64,000 nucleotides of DNA from Sialis fuliginosa (GCA_961205875.1 OY540816.1:930001-994000); one strand, 5' to 3'. Counted from the stretch's first letter, positions 1 to 10,701 are shown. Notes: a model not told the origin generated them from the sequence alone. Numbers and translations: made by a program.

Positions 1-131
1 AATAAAATTTTTGGAGGACTGTAGCCCCCTTACGAAAAATTTCCGGACACGCGTTCATATAATGTTTTTTGCTTAAAATATATTTCTTAATTTACTATTT
101 AAGTTTGGCACGACAGTGCTGAATCATCCTG
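1..131 (+). mobile_element. Right terminal fragment of family U (CAGGNTGATTC ends)
   Basis: This stretch matches, with few differences, the last ~130 bases of the complete element at 61191-62326. Shared text includes the segments 'gtagcccccttacg', 'ttccggacac' and 'tttggcacgacag'. It ends in the family terminus (rc CAGGATGATTCAG) followed by TATA. The left part lies outside the window. No coding potential is visible. Confidence 0.75.
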
Positions 132-206
132 TATATAGCTGGCTATTCAATGCTACACATCATCTTCAAATCGCTGTAACTCCGTCAGTTTTTGGAATTG
201 AGGTAT

Positions 207-560
207 AGAGTTAAAAAAATGCATTGTAACTTTATTTACTTATTGTTTTGTTTGCTATTACTGTACTAGAATGTAATTTAGAAGAAAATAATATTAGTAT
301 AAAATATACTACACAATATATTGCACGTAAAAATATTAATTTTCGTCATTTCAAAATTTAATTTACAACAATTAGATTAAATCGGGTCACGAGCGTGACC
401 CGCCGTGCGTGATCGGGCGTGAGTAAAAAAAACATAATTTGTGAGCGTGCGTGATCGAGAATACTTTTTTTGTAACCGTGAGTGAGCGGGTGTGACTAAA
501 AATTTTTCTCTCGAGAGCGTGCGTGATCGTGAGCAAAAATTACTCACGCGCCCAGCTCTA
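207..560. mobile_element. Right part of family T (TAGAGCTGGGCG ends, hAT-like)
   Basis: It is homologous to 38960-39222, starting at 'aaatgcattgtaac' and running through 'cgggtcacgagcgtgacccg'. It ends in 'cgcgcccagctcta', the reverse complement of the left terminus seen at 23591 and 36230. The terminal ~170 bases are unusually GC-rich and carry repeated 'cgtgagcgtgcgtgatcg' motifs on both strands. TAGAGNTGGGC termini are typical of hAT elements, but no target duplication survives here, so the superfamily is inferred. The open frame 377-577 (minus) is only a read-through of the GC-rich motif array. Confidence 0.65.
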
Positions 561-658
561 ACTTGAATATACATCATTAGTTTTGTTGGTAAAATTCCAA
601 AAAGCCCCTAAAAACCACATTTATTAATAGAAACTTACTTAAAATTTAGAAACTAACA

Positions 659-1593
659 CAGTGGAACCTCGTTAGTATGTTTTTGATGGGACTGTGGGAA
701 AACATGTAGGTACTATATATTCGCATTCGCGAATATTCGCACATTTTTTAACATTCGCACTCGCATTCGCAAGAAAAAATGCGGATATTTTTGCGAATAT
801 TACTTTTTTTTGTAATAATAAAAAAAAAAAATTATCTGTTATATCAAATAATTATTTTTAAGAACTTAGGAACAGTCAACATTTATTTTTACTTCCATGT
901 TCTGAAGAAATGGAAGTATTGTAATACCGTCGAAAAATCGTGTACGAGATAATTCTGATTGTACTAACTTCAAAATGTAAAAGAAAGTTGATTTACTCAT
1001 GACGGCTGTGCGTGTGTGTGTCTGAATGTAAATTTTCATTCGTTCACGATACTACTGTAAAAATGCACCGATTTGAATTATTTTTGGGGGAAACGTTTGT
1101 CATAGTGAGTACTCCAGACCCCACCAAAAAAAGTTTTTTTAATGAAATTACAGCAATTTAAATAATATAATACATTTGGGAGGGGGGTTGTGTGAAGCAA
1201 AAAAATAAAAGTTATAAAATAAAAACTAATTCAATAATGCAATAATTTTTTAAGAGAGATGGAATTTATGGATCGTGCTCCCCTCCCCACAAAAAAATAC
1301 AAAAAACTTATCAAATTAATATACAAATTAAAATTTACAAAAACAAAAATTGAGGGAGCTTATATGTCTACATGTCCCCCCTCAAAGCAAAAAAATATGA
1401 AAAAGAAAATGTATTTTTTTATTTTTAATTAATATTCGCATTCGCATTCGTGAATTTTTAAAATCATACATTCGTTACATCACTAGTAGGTACTAATAAG
1501 AAAACCGTACTAACGAAATATTTTAACATAAAAGAATGCCGGGAATAAAAGAACGTAGGTACTAAAGCAAAACGTACTGACGAGGTTGCACTG
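659..1593. mobile_element. pogo/Tigger-like MITE (CAGTGGAACCTCG termini), split
   Basis: Inverted termini CAGTGGAACCTCGTTAGTA (left) and the reverse complement of CAGTGCAACCTCGTCAGTA (right) bound the segment. TA follows the right end; the left flank reads CA, probably a decayed TA. Such CAGTGNAACCTCG ends are typical of pogo/Tigger-type Tc1/mariner elements. Without the nested insert the element is only ~165 bases, a non-coding MITE. Both halves carry 'gtaggtacta', partly from the target duplication of the nested insert. Confidence 0.7.
714..1485. mobile_element. hAT-like element with 'attcgcattcgc' subterminal repeats, nested
   Basis: It is inserted in the pogo-like MITE and flanked by a direct 8-bp duplication gtaggtac (706-713 and 1486-1493). 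The right end read inward is 'tagtgatgtaacgaatg' followed by 'attcacgaatgcgaatgcg'. The left end has lost part of that terminus but keeps several 'attcgcattcgc' repeats. The interior has a 'cttccatgttctgaagaaa' segment and G- and C-runs but no credible reading frame. The 8-bp duplication supports hAT. Confidence 0.65.
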
Positions 1594-2052
1594 TATCACA
1601 GTTCCAAAATTTAAATTTAAATACGGAAACGGAAATATATTTTTACTTTTTTACATTCATATTTTTATGTACGTGTGTACTTGTGTATGTGTAAACAATT
1701 TCCTATTTTCTTATTACCCCGAAGCAATTTTTTCGTAGTACATTTTGAAACGAACAAAATGAAAAACCATATACCTAGTTTAATTGAAAAACTATTAAGA
1801 AAGTGATATTTTATGTAACATTCAATCTAGATCAGCGTTTCTCAACCTTTTAGTATTTGTGACCTAATTTTCAATCACAATTCTCATCCCCCCCCCTCCA
1901 TCTTACAATAATTTTCACTGAGATCGTGCTGTAATTGTAATATGAGTTTATATTTAATTTAATTGTATTTTCTTTCGAAAAACTTTGCTCTGTAAGACAG
2001 GCCCAAGGGAGTCACCAATAATTATTAATCTTGTTTTAATTTAATATTGATA

Positions 2053-2501
2053 AGGTCCAGAACCAGCCTTCGGAATATCCCCAAAAAAACGTGAGGCACG
2101 AGATCTGGAACAATGTAACCGAGCGGTTTCAGCAATCTTGGACCTCTAAACAAAGACCTAGACAAGCGAGATCCTTTATTAAGGGTCTCTCGTCTAAGTC
2201 AACTAAATATCTTCTGAACTTAAACAGAAGACAGCTCAAAATCGTTACGGGCCTTCTAACAGGTCCCAGGCGAATGAACAGCCATCTCCACACTATAGGC
2301 ATAGCGCCTAACCCAAAGTGTAGGAAATGTCGAACACAGGAGGAAACTTCTGAATACGTCCTTTGCATTTGCACAGCACTTGCTGAGATAAGGAACAAAC
2401 ACCTTGGCTCCCCTTTTCTTGAGCCGAGAGACATTCAAGACATACCGATGAACAGGATTCTTTCTTTCGCGGAAGCAACGGACCTGTTCAAAGAGTGAAG
2501 T
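2053..2501 (+). pseudogene. C-terminal fragment of an R1/Jockey/I-type LINE ORF2 polyprotein
   Basis: The frame is open for about 149 codons and ends at a TGA at 2499-2501. Its peptide matches the region after the RNase H domain of insect LINE ORF2 proteins as I know it. Key features are a TGLLTG...HLHTIG run near codons 70-85, a CxxC...C zinc-knuckle-like cluster (CRKCRTQEETSEYVLCIC), an ALAEIR helix, and FLEPRDI near the end. In such LINEs this region follows the reverse transcriptase and may bind nucleic acid. The catalytic domains are missing, as expected for a 5'-truncated insertion. A GC-rich 3' UTR-like tail runs to about 2580. The copy lies inside the hAT at 1833-3077. There is no ATG; the frame enters from a truncation. 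R1, Jockey and I clades cannot be told apart from this piece. Confidence 0.8.
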
Positions 2502-2707
2502 CTTGGTAACCTCAAGGGGGCACAATGGGCCCTAGCGGCCTAAGTGCAGGAGCCTCGCTCCACCCACCCTTTATCTAATCTAAATATTGATAAGATAATT
2601 ATTAAATATATTGTACAGTAGGTACTGATACAATCCTATTTATAAGTGTAAGTATTATATATATCAGTGTAAATGTAAACGTGTATTCTATTTTTTATTA
2701 TGTCTGA

Positions 2708-2943
2708 CCTTGGGTTGCACAAAGCAAAATTAATCACAGTTAGTTAATCAGTTGTTTTAAAACCATTACTACGTTATTTTTAAAAATAATCACGGTTATG
2801 ATATATTTTATAAGGTAAAAAATAATCATATTTAGTGAATTGTTCATTTACAAATTGAGATTAAGTTTAGAATTAACATTAATCATGGTTTTAAAACAAA
2901 TGATTAACTAATTGTAGTTAATTTTGCTTTATGCAACCCGAGG
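2708..2943. mobile_element. Small MITE with ~65-bp TIRs (CCTYGGGTTGCA)
   Basis: The left arm 'ccttgggttgcacaaag' is mirrored by 'tttatgcaacccgagg'. Matching continues inward through 'aattaatcacagttagtt' and 'gttttaaaacca'. The bases tga flank both ends, compatible with a 3-bp duplication (PIF/Harbinger or CACTA type), but three bases can match by chance. It is nested in the hAT at 1833-3077. Confidence 0.65.
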
Positions 2944-3369
2944 TGAATGTATTTTACTTATTTCAGTAAATCAAATGAATTTTTTAATAGTATTTTTTTC
3001 TCGATATGCTCGCACCCCCTATTTAGTTTTTATCACGCCCCCCTAGTGGGGCACGCCCCACAGGTTGAGAAACGCTGATCTAGATAAAGAGACTTCTTAA
3101 TTGAATTTTTCTAATGGTAGAAAATGGTTATACTTAAAAGGATGATATTTTATCAGTAATGCTATTGATTACTCGTATATTTAATGTCATTTAATACACG
3201 TTCAAAAGATTGGAAAAGGTGTTATGGTTATGATTAATAACATATAATATATTTTTATGATAATGGTCATTTTTTGTCTTTAAAAAAATCATCGTTCTCA
3301 CTATAAATTACATGTAAGCACTTTTACTACAAAACGAAATTAGAAACAACATTTATATTAAAAACACTA

Positions 3370-4259
3370 AGGCCCATGTGAAAAAAAAGCACATTTGCAA
3401 TTGTTGAATCGGTCTGGATTTTTATATACAGTACATAGAAGGTACTTTTACAAAGTTAACTACACACCGACTAGTCTCTCGCCGCGCTAACTTTTCGGTA
3501 CCTCTGAGTTTGTTGCGAGAGATGGTAACGAATGCTCAATTTTATAAAAACAACCAACAAATAATCTTAATTTTTGTTAAATTTTTTTATGTATTATTTA
3601 TTTCTTATTTGTTCAGGTAATAGTTCGATCCTTAAAGTTTATGGTAAATAATTGATTTCTAATGTAAGTTTTTGCTTTATAAAATAAAATAAAATGTACC
3701 GTAGTAAAGTACCTTAGGGATAATATAATAAGGCCCACCAAATTTAAGATTGGACTTTTTATTATTTATTACAATTTATGATCACATATTTTGTTCTAGA
3801 TTGGTATGTCATTTTTATTTACTAATAGTTCTATAAAAAAATCATCTACAAAGAAAAAATAATGTCGTCTGGCGAGAGTTTAGCAGCTGCTTTGGATGCA
3901 GCATCGGCACGTTATGGGTAAAAAATAAATGTAAAAATAAAATTAATAATTGTTTATTTATTAGCTGTAATTAAGCAAATATTATGCCAAATGTTGATTA
4001 AAACATAGTTCCCATACAAAATAACATTATAATTATCTGAAAATGTTTAATTTAGTTAAGTGGCCTTATACCACCATAGTTTAATAAGGCCCAAAGTAAC
4101 TTTTTTTTAAGATGTCTTAAAAATGAAAAAATCATTTAAGAAAAGTTGGTTTTCATACTTCTTTAGATTAATAATAAACCAAAGTTTACCATTAACATAG
4201 ACTTTTTAATATAAATTACTTATTACCCGAAATATAGCATTTTTAATTAAGATGGGCCT
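3370..4259 (+). mobile_element. TA-flanked element with internal copies of its terminal motif
   Basis: The termini AGGCCCAT and ATGGGCCT are inverted copies with TA outside each (3368-3369 and 4260-4261). The same 'taaggccca' motif recurs internally near 3728 and 4085, and a related 'ggccttata' lies near 4062. An ATG frame at 3862-3921 encodes 19 residues ending in a GGG/GTAAAA splice-donor-like context. Its peptide (MSSGESLAAALDAASARYG) has an Ala-rich run ending in RYG that recalls helix-turn-helix N termini of pogo-type transposases. That reading is weak inference. The rest is non-coding, so I take it as an internally deleted Tc1/mariner-pogo derivative. Confidence 0.55.
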
Positions 4260-4261
4260 TA

Positions 4262-4860
4262 TTTGCCTTCATGACCTTACATTATAAGAATATTATATTA
4301 GAAACTTTACCTAAAATTATTGAAAAATAATTTTTCTAAGCAATCCTGAAAATGTTTTTATGCAGATCAGTGACGTAAAGTAATTTAAATTCAGTTCAGC
4401 GGAAGCACATTTATAAAGAAAATATGTATATGTAACATATAATGAAAAACATACATACATGACATAAATAAATGGAAAAATGGCAACATTATCTCGACAG
4501 GTATTTGAAAGAAAGTCTATGAATTCAATTCCGCCAAGTAAAATAAATGATTCCATCAAAAACGGTGCTGCGTCTTTGCATCTGTCAATCGAACAAAAAT
4601 AGCGAGTGAAAATGTGAATAAATATCCGCGCTTAGAAAATGCAGTAGAAAAACAAAATACAACGTTGAAAAAGGCCATATTTTATCCTATCCGAACCCAA
4701 ACCAAAGATATATTTATCCCTTTTGAGGAACATCAGACTATATATTATATTTTGTTGTCTTTTTATGTACGTATAGATTATGTTTTATGTATTTTTACAT
4801 AAATAAAAAAAAGTTGGTGTGTACATACTTCATTACAGAAATCTGTATTATCTACCTAAC
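4262..4860. other. No recognised feature
   Basis: This is AT-rich sequence between two elements. The frames at 4317-4559, 4614-4802 and 4787-4969 are low-complexity and lack any motif I recognise. I see no repeat partner elsewhere in the window. Confidence 0.4.
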
Positions 4861-5030
4861 CTTACATCCAGGGCTTCGAACCGTTATTTTTTTTGTTTCG
4901 GTTTTCGTTCCGGTTAGAGTAAAAAAATATATTTCGGTTCGGTTCCGGTTTTCGTTCCGCAAAAAATAACGGTTTTTTCGGTTTTCGGTTCAGCTACGAA
5001 TGATTAATTTAAAAAAAAATTATTTGTATT

Positions 5031-5832
5031 AAAAAACCATCTGCCAAGTAAATGCACAGTGCTTCCTCGTGCTAAATTCACTAAAACCGATAGTGTTCAG
5101 ATAAATTGCCTGGCATTGGTTAACCATTTAATTTTTATACAAATTTTACTAAAAAATCTTAGTTCGAAATTTTCTTAAAACGCACCTGAATATTTTTTCA
5201 TATATGTATTTTTAATTTTTTGACAATTTCAATATAAATCTAAATTTATGCAAATGTCAAAATGACATTTAAAACGTCAAAGTGACATTTAAAACGCCAA
5301 AATGACATTTAAAACGTCAACATGGCATTTAACATGTCATAGAAAATCAATTTAAAAAAACAAATGACGAATTTTTAATGCAAAATGAGATACATATTTT
5401 TAATATATATTTTACAACAAACATTGTCTACCCATATTATAGGAAATTTAATGCTCTACAAAAAATATTCTATAACATTTTCTCGTAACATGTGTCGTTC
5501 TTGAGATATCTTGAAAAAATAGATATTTTAGGGTGTCACCCCTCCCCCTCACACACGATTTTGATGATTGTGAAATGGGACCGTCCTCAAACCAAACCCA
5601 ACCATCCGACCAAGTTTCAATAATATCGGTTCAGTGGTTCATGAGTTATGCGTGTGACAAGGATTCAGGGGACAGACGGACGGACGGACAGACAGACAGA
5701 CACGGAACGAAAAGTGTTTGTCTTGACGTGAAACGGATAAATCAATTTAAAATTTTGAAATTGGAGAACTTTTTTTTTGTCTCAATCTGAAACGATCACA
5801 TAGCTTCTTGTATCTTCGATATTGCGAGGAAG
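5031..5832 (+). mobile_element. Family B copy 1 (GCTTCCTCG ... CGAGGAAGC)
   Basis: Four other copies exist (6061-6683 minus, 7088-7836, 9378-9690 minus, 52680-53502). The left end 'catctgccaagtaaatgcac' leads into GCTTCCTCG, and the right end is CGAGGAAGC, a 9-bp inverted pair. A 'gacggacggacagacagac' microsatellite sits in the 3' third. The predicted peptides beginning MSPLPLTHDFDD are shadows. They recur in every copy because the DNA is repeated, and they start and stop at copy-specific mutations. Class is uncertain (non-autonomous DNA element or SINE/Helitron-like). Confidence 0.7.
5254..5340. repeat. 20-bp minisatellite, about four units, inside family B
   Basis: Units of the form 'acgtcaaaatgacatttaaa' are repeated head to tail with one to three changes each. 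The core 'gtcaaaatgac' is near-palindromic. Copy 5 of family B has about three units near 52927-52990, while copies 2 and 3 carry one or two, so unit number varies between copies. Confidence 0.8.
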
Positions 5833-6060
5833 CAAAAAATTTTGTACCATAATTTAGAATATTTGATAGCACTTGTATGATAATCTGAACGACAATGAAG
5901 TGGGAAATAAGATCATGTTAACGCGAGTATTTTAACATGTACCTACTGAACCGTTAAAACCGATATTTTTATTTCGGTTCTGTTCCGGTTTTCGTTCCGG
6001 CAAAAAATAACGGTTTTTCCGCTTTTCGGTTCAATTCCGGTTCGAAGCCCTGCTTACATC

Positions 6061-6683
6061 TGTCCCCTGAGTCCTTGTCACACGCATAACTCATGAACCA
6101 CTGAACCGTTATTGTTGAAACTTGGTCGGATGGTTGGGTCTGGCTTGAGGACGGTCCTATTTCAAAATCATCAAAATCTTGTGTAAGGAGGAGTGGTGAC
6201 ATCCCAAAATATTTATTTTTTCAAGATATCTCAAGAACGACACATGTTACGTGAAAATTTTATAGAATATTTTTTGTAGAGCATTAAAATTCCTATAATA
6301 TGGGTCTACAACGTTTGTTGTAAAATATTCGCGTACAAAGATTTATCTCAATTTATTTTTAAAATTCTTGTTTTGTTTTTCTAAATTGATATTTGCTTGG
6401 ACATATTAAATGTCATTTTGGCCATTTAATATGTCATTTTGACGTTTGCATAAATTTAGATTTAGATTGAAATTGTTAAAAAATTTAAAATATACGAAAA
6501 AATATTCAGATGCGTTTTAAGAAAAATTTCGAACTAATATTTTTTAGTAAAATTGTATAAAAATTAAATGGTCAACCAATTCCACTATCGGGTTTTATTT
6601 AAATTGTTGAATAATTAACTACCTTTGGTGAATTTAGTTCCTCGTGCTAATGCACTGTGCATTTACTTGGCAGATGTTTTTCC
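6061..6683 (-). mobile_element. Family B copy 2, truncated
   Basis: It runs from 'tgtcccctgagtccttgtca' to 'cttggcagatgtttt' in inverse orientation to copy 1. The 3' third with the GACA microsatellite is missing, cut at the junction with the hAT target duplication at 6053-6060. Removing the hAT at 4869-6052 would leave this copy preceded by 'ctaaccttacatc'. Confidence 0.75.
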
Positions 6684-7087
6684 AAATACCTTGATATGTA
6701 TTTCAGATACAAATACATAAAATAAATACATAGTACCTATGTATTTTACCTACATATGGATACACGTTGAGAAGAAACACCTTTACATAAATACATAGAT
6801 CTGTGTGTGCGTATGCAGACATACTCTCCGATTGAAAAACTTTATATTAAAGAAGTTTAAATTGAAATTGAAAATTTCTATACTACTTCAATTTATTTTG
6901 ATTACATTTGCGCAAATCCGTTCATGAAATTATTTTGTCAATAAGCGAGGCTTTTTATAAGGGGTTATGAATATTTATATCATATCCTTTAAAGAAAATT
7001 GGATTTTTTTATATTTAAATATTTTATGTTTATAAATCAGACCCGTTCAAGCTTGTTTGAGGCTTACTAAATATGTTTCATATAAAA
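6684..7087. other. 'aaatacat'-rich linker, no gene
   Basis: Near 6684-6745 the text is dense in 'tacaaatacataa' and 'tacatagtacctatgta' repeats and short palindromes, like the degraded end of a hAT element. The rest shows nothing recognisable. It separates two inverted family B copies. Confidence 0.35.
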
Positions 7088-7836
7088 AAAAAAAACATCT
7101 GCATAAATACACAGTGCTTCCTCGTGCTAAATTCACCAAAGGTAGATAATTATTGAACAATTTAAATAAAAACCGATAGTGTTGAGATAAATGGTTAACT
7201 ATTTAATTTTTATACAATTTTACTAAAAAATATTAGTTAGTAGAAATTTTTCTTAAAACGCACCTAATTTTTTTTTTCGTATATTTTTAATTTTTTGACA
7301 ATTTCAATCTAAATCTAAATTTATGCAAACACCAAAATGACATTTAATATGTCCAAGTAATTTCAATTTAGAAAAACAAAACACGAATTTTTAAAATAAA
7401 TTGAGATAAATCTTTGTTAGGGAATGTTGTAGATCCATATTATAGGAAATTTAATGCTCTACAAAAAATATTCTATAAAATTTTCACGTAAAATGTGTCG
7501 TTCTTAAGATATCTTGAAAAAATAAATATTTTGGGATGTCACCCCTCCCCCTTACACACGATTTTGATGATTGTGAAATGGGGCCGTCCTCAAGCCAGAC
7601 CCAACCATCCGAGCAAGTTTCAATAATATCGGTTCAGTGGTTCATGAGTTATGCGAATGACAAGGATTCAGGGGGCAGACGGACGGACAGACAGACAGAC
7701 AGACACGGAACGAAAAGTGTTTTTCTTGACGTGAAACGGAAAGATCAGTTTAAAATTTTGAAATCGGAGAATATTTTTTTTGTCTCAATCTGAAACGATC
7801 ACAAAGCTTCTCGTATCTTCGATATTGCGAGAAAGC
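7088..7836 (+). mobile_element. Family B copy 3
   Basis: It starts 'aacatctgcataaatacaca' before gcttcctcg and ends gcgagaaagc, one base changed from the consensus terminus. A reduced minisatellite ('acaccaaaatgac') and the gacggacagacagaca tract are present. The predicted 85-residue frame inside is a repeat shadow. Confidence 0.75.
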
Positions 7837-8085
7837 TATAGATACCGACATTTAATCATAGAATTTACTCCCAGTAAATTAATTTTTTACAGGGCGAGAA
7901 GTGCGGAATGATAATTATTACAAAAATTATAATGATAACTTGATAGTAAAAAAAATATTTTATTTTTAGCGGAAAAAAATTGATTATTTAATGCTACTCA
8001 GCTACTACGGGATTTCTTCATCCGTCTACGTTCGACACACATTTCTGAATATTAATCTATATACATTGTCTTTTGATAACAATTT

Positions 8086-8344
8086 GCCCACATTTAAACT
8101 AATTATTAGTATAATTTATTTATTAATTATTATATTATCATAGCAACTGCTTTCATTGTTTAAAATTTGACGATTCTTTCATTTATATCTTTTGTGTCGT
8201 AGTACTTATCATTTTGTAATCATTAGCAAGTGTCCATCACTGCGTGCTCATTACTGGTTTTACCTTTGCCATTACTGAAGAAAAAACATGAACAAAATAA
8301 AAGGCTTTGGTAATTAAATTGATTAAATGAAGAGTTACTTGGGT
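8086..8344 (+). repeat. Family S copy 1, truncated by R
   Basis: It is homologous to 41808-43097, 26125-26516 (minus) and 57943-58258 (minus). Diagnostic text is 'ctaattattagtataattt', 'tttgtgtcgtagtac' and 'tcactgcgtgctcattact'. This copy breaks off after 'gagttacttg' where family R begins. At the position matching 41918 it is uninterrupted, so it is the empty site for the insertion in the 41.8-kb copy. Confidence 0.75.
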
Positions 8345-9132
8345 TGGGGTGAGACCGTTTAGGTCCACACAATCAACTTTCCAACACGGTATGATTATTA
8401 ATACTTGAATACTGATTATTTATTGTTCACATATAGTTCATGAGAATATTTTTTTAAATATGTATATGAAAATTTTTAATAGAATTGGTCAGAAATAAAA
8501 CTCACCTTTGTATTATGAAAATTAGTTTTCTAATATCCTAATGTCAATAATAACAAACATTTTTAGAATAACTAATTTGACAATTGGAATTAAATTGCAT
8601 TTGTTTTTATAATAACTAATCTGACAATTTAAATTTAATTGCATTTGTTTCCAAAGCAACATGAATTGTAGACTTATCTATTAGTTTTAAAATTCAAATT
8701 TTGAGGGTGGTTTTCGCCTTTCACCCCTTCTATGGCTGTTTAGGCGCGTATAACAAAAAAAATACTGAAATACATTTTTCATTATTTGTATTGTAGAATA
8801 TTTATGCTAAGTTTCAAGAAAATCCGACAAAAAAAAACTTTACACCCCTTTTTACCCCCTTAGGTGTTGAATTTCGAAAAATCCTTTCTTTCAGATCATA
8901 ATCACGTCAAGACACTTCGATTGGCACCCCAACGAAGTCAATAGCATTTTTTATTTACGAGATTTCGTGAACATAAAAAATGACACGTACATACGTACGT
9001 ACAAACACACAGCCATCTTTCTGAAAATAGTGTAAATATACTATAGTGACCTTAAAACATATAATTATGTTGAAATTTTTAATTTTGATTTTCGGACCGA
9101 TTACAATAACTTCCAGTTGGGAAGTTAATTAA
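8345..9132 (+). repeat. Family R copy 1, most complete
   Basis: It begins 'ggttggggtgagacc', passes through 'cctttgtattatga', 'ttctatggctgtttaggc' and 'aagtcaatagca', and ends about 'acttccagttgggaagttaa'. Part copies lie at 14775-14996 (minus), 30370-30420 plus 33848-34474, and 59868-60093 (minus). A 'acgtacatacgtacgtacaa' segment is specific to this copy. There is no reading frame. The class is unknown. It serves as the empty-site reference for the 3.4-kb insertion at 30421-33847. Confidence 0.7.
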
Positions 9133-9377
9133 CAATATATAAATGAAAAATTTACGTCGTACTAAATAATAAATTAAAAAGAACAAAAATTCACACTTTT
9201 CATCTTTGTTAAAATTGAACAATGACACGCACTTAACAACATTATGGTGTTTTCATTTAAATAATGACATTTTAAACAATTACTCTAGTGACAAATTTAA
9301 TTAGGAATACATTTATCGAAATACTAATTATAGTAACAGCCTGGTATAATTAACATGTAGATCGTGAATACTATTTT

Positions 9378-9690
9378 GCTTCCTCGCAATATCGAAGATA
9401 CGAGAAGCTTTGTGATCGTTTCAGATTGAGACAAAAAAAATGTTCTCCGATTTCAAAATTTTAAATTTATCTTTCCGTTTCACGTCAAGGCAAACACTTT
9501 TCGTTCCGTGTCTGTCTATCTGTCCTTCCGTCCGTGTGTCCGTCTGTCCCCTGAATCCTTGTCACACGCATAACACATGAACCACTGAACCGATTTTGTT
9601 GAAACTTGGTCGGATGGTTGGGACTGGCTTGAGGATGTTCCCATTTCAAAATTATCAAAATCGTGTATAAGGGGGAGGGGTGACACCCCA
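9378..9690 (-). mobile_element. Family B copy 4, 3' third only
   Basis: It starts GCTTCCTCGCAATATCG (the family's right terminus read inverted) and ends abruptly at 'ggggtgacacccca'. It has the same 'gtctgtccccTGAatcc' microsatellite region as the other copies. The 75-residue minus-strand frame here is a repeat shadow. Confidence 0.75.
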
Positions 9691-9873
9691 TTTGCATGAA
9701 TATTAATATCATTGCTGCAATTTTAATTAATAGTTATCTGCAATGTGATTTACAAGGTGACGAATAATAATTAAGAGTGACCCATTTTAAATTAATTATA
9801 TCGAACAAAGTAATCACTTAGTGGACCTAATGTTATCTGTCAAATCTTTTGTTAACCTAAAAGTTTTCGTGAA

Positions 9874-10144
9874 AATGGAGCGGTGGCCGATTGGTCGAAG
9901 AATTTTCTGTGTAGAGCATTTTATTTAGAACCAATTCATTTAATTGGACTCAGCAGTTTATAAAATTTCCACATAACAATGACTATTATAGACCCAATAT
10001 TCCAGCTGAGCATATTCCGCACTATACTGGGAATGCAGCTCTTTTTCGATACAACATGAGGGTTTTCGACTAACCGTAACGCATAGTCTGTTTAATTTTC
10101 TCGCCAAGCAAATAGAAATGTGCTTCGTCGCTCATACACGAAAA
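9874..10144. pseudogene. Broken IS630/mariner-type DDE transposase, head and tail in opposite orientation
   Basis: On the plus strand 9874-9924 reads MERWPIGRRIFCVEHF, close to the MERW...QRIF start of a large family of insect transposases. On the minus strand from 10136 down, a frame reads MSDEAHFYLLGEKIKQ followed by a stop. That matches the MSDEAHF block holding a catalytic Asp. After frameshifts, IEKELHS and VWCGICSAGILG follow. In intact members these blocks run ENP...LHS...VWCGI...GIIGP in that order, so the order is conserved but broken by at least two frameshifts and a stop. Head and tail face each other, implying deletion and inversion. Family assignment is from memory of conserved motifs. 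A terminus-like 'agagtgacccattttaa' lies upstream at about 9766. Confidence 0.65.
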
Positions 10145-10164
10145 AAAATGAATCTTGAAATATA

Positions 10165-10701
10165 CAGGCTGATTTACAACTAGTGTAAAAAAAATTTACA
10201 GTAGATCGAGGATGTAATTTTAAGCAAAAAATCTTATGTTAACCTATGTCCGGAAATTCTTCGTGAGGGAGCTACAGTCTTTTACCCAAAATTAGTGTTT
10301 ATTTAATATCTAGAGAACCCATTGTGGTATAGTTATGAAAATTGATACAGGGATTGGTATAAGTGTTATCGATTTCCAGTATCAAATAATAATAATTTAG
10401 ATCAGATTTTATTAAGTATTTTTTTGTTCTTTAATTTTTTCTTGAGTTGGATACTTGTAGAAGATTATATGATACAAAAATATATATACATTGTTAATTT
10501 ATCACAAGATCAACCGTTTTCGAATAATATCGAAAAAATAAAGTAATGCAGAATTTTACTTAATACGGATGCTTCAAATTATACTAACAATAAATAAGTT
10601 TGTATTCTTGTTATTTAATTAAAAATAAGATGAAAAGCTAACATAAATATACCTACAAAACTGAATTTTTAACAATAAACAGCCATTAATAGTTTCGTTT
10701 T
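10165..10701 (+). mobile_element. Family U copy, left half
   Basis: It is preceded by TATA and starts CAGGCTGATTTACAAC. It then follows the left half of the complete element at 61191 through 'tatgtccggaaattctt', 'tgatacaggg', 'tgcagaattttacttaatac' and 'taaacagccattaatag'. Divergence is greater than for the copy at the window start. It ends where family G begins. Confidence 0.7.

Larger units (their letters stand above)
1833..3077. mobile_element. hAT element, CAGCGTTTCTCAACC termini, 8-bp TSD
   Basis: The left end CAGCGTTTCTCAACCTTTT and the right end AGGTTGAGAAACGCTG are inverted copies. The direct duplication atctagat flanks both sides (1825-1832, 3078-3085) with no mismatch. These are classic hAT termini. 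No hAT transposase frame remains. Much of the interior is a captured or nested LINE tail (2053-2580) and a small MITE (2708-2943). Confidence 0.88.
4869..6052. mobile_element. hAT element, CAGGGCTTCGAACCG termini, 8-bp TSD
   Basis: CAGGGCTTCGAACCG at the left is mirrored by CGGTTCGAAGCCCTG at the right, with perfect flanking cttacatc (4861-4868, 6053-6060). Subterminal arrays of 'ttcggttcc' and 'aaaaataacggtttt' are inverted between the two ends for ~130 bases. The interior is almost completely a nested family B copy. No transposase frame is visible. Confidence 0.9.

Noticed and set aside
377..577. 66-residue Arg/Ser-rich minus-strand frame
   Set aside because: It is a read-through of the 'cgtgagcgtgcgtgatcg' motif array in family T. 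It breaks in the other copies.
5667..5702. GACGGACAGACA tracts as independent microsatellite loci
   Set aside because: They are a fixed internal part of families B, P and G and move with them.
5533..5790. Recurring 75-85-residue frame starting MSPLPLTHDFDD (also 5969-6202, 7536-7793, 9485-9712, 53188-53421)
   Set aside because: It recurs because the underlying DNA is repeat family B. The frame runs through a GACA/GACGG microsatellite, appears on both strands and has no conserved domain, so it is a shadow of the repeat.
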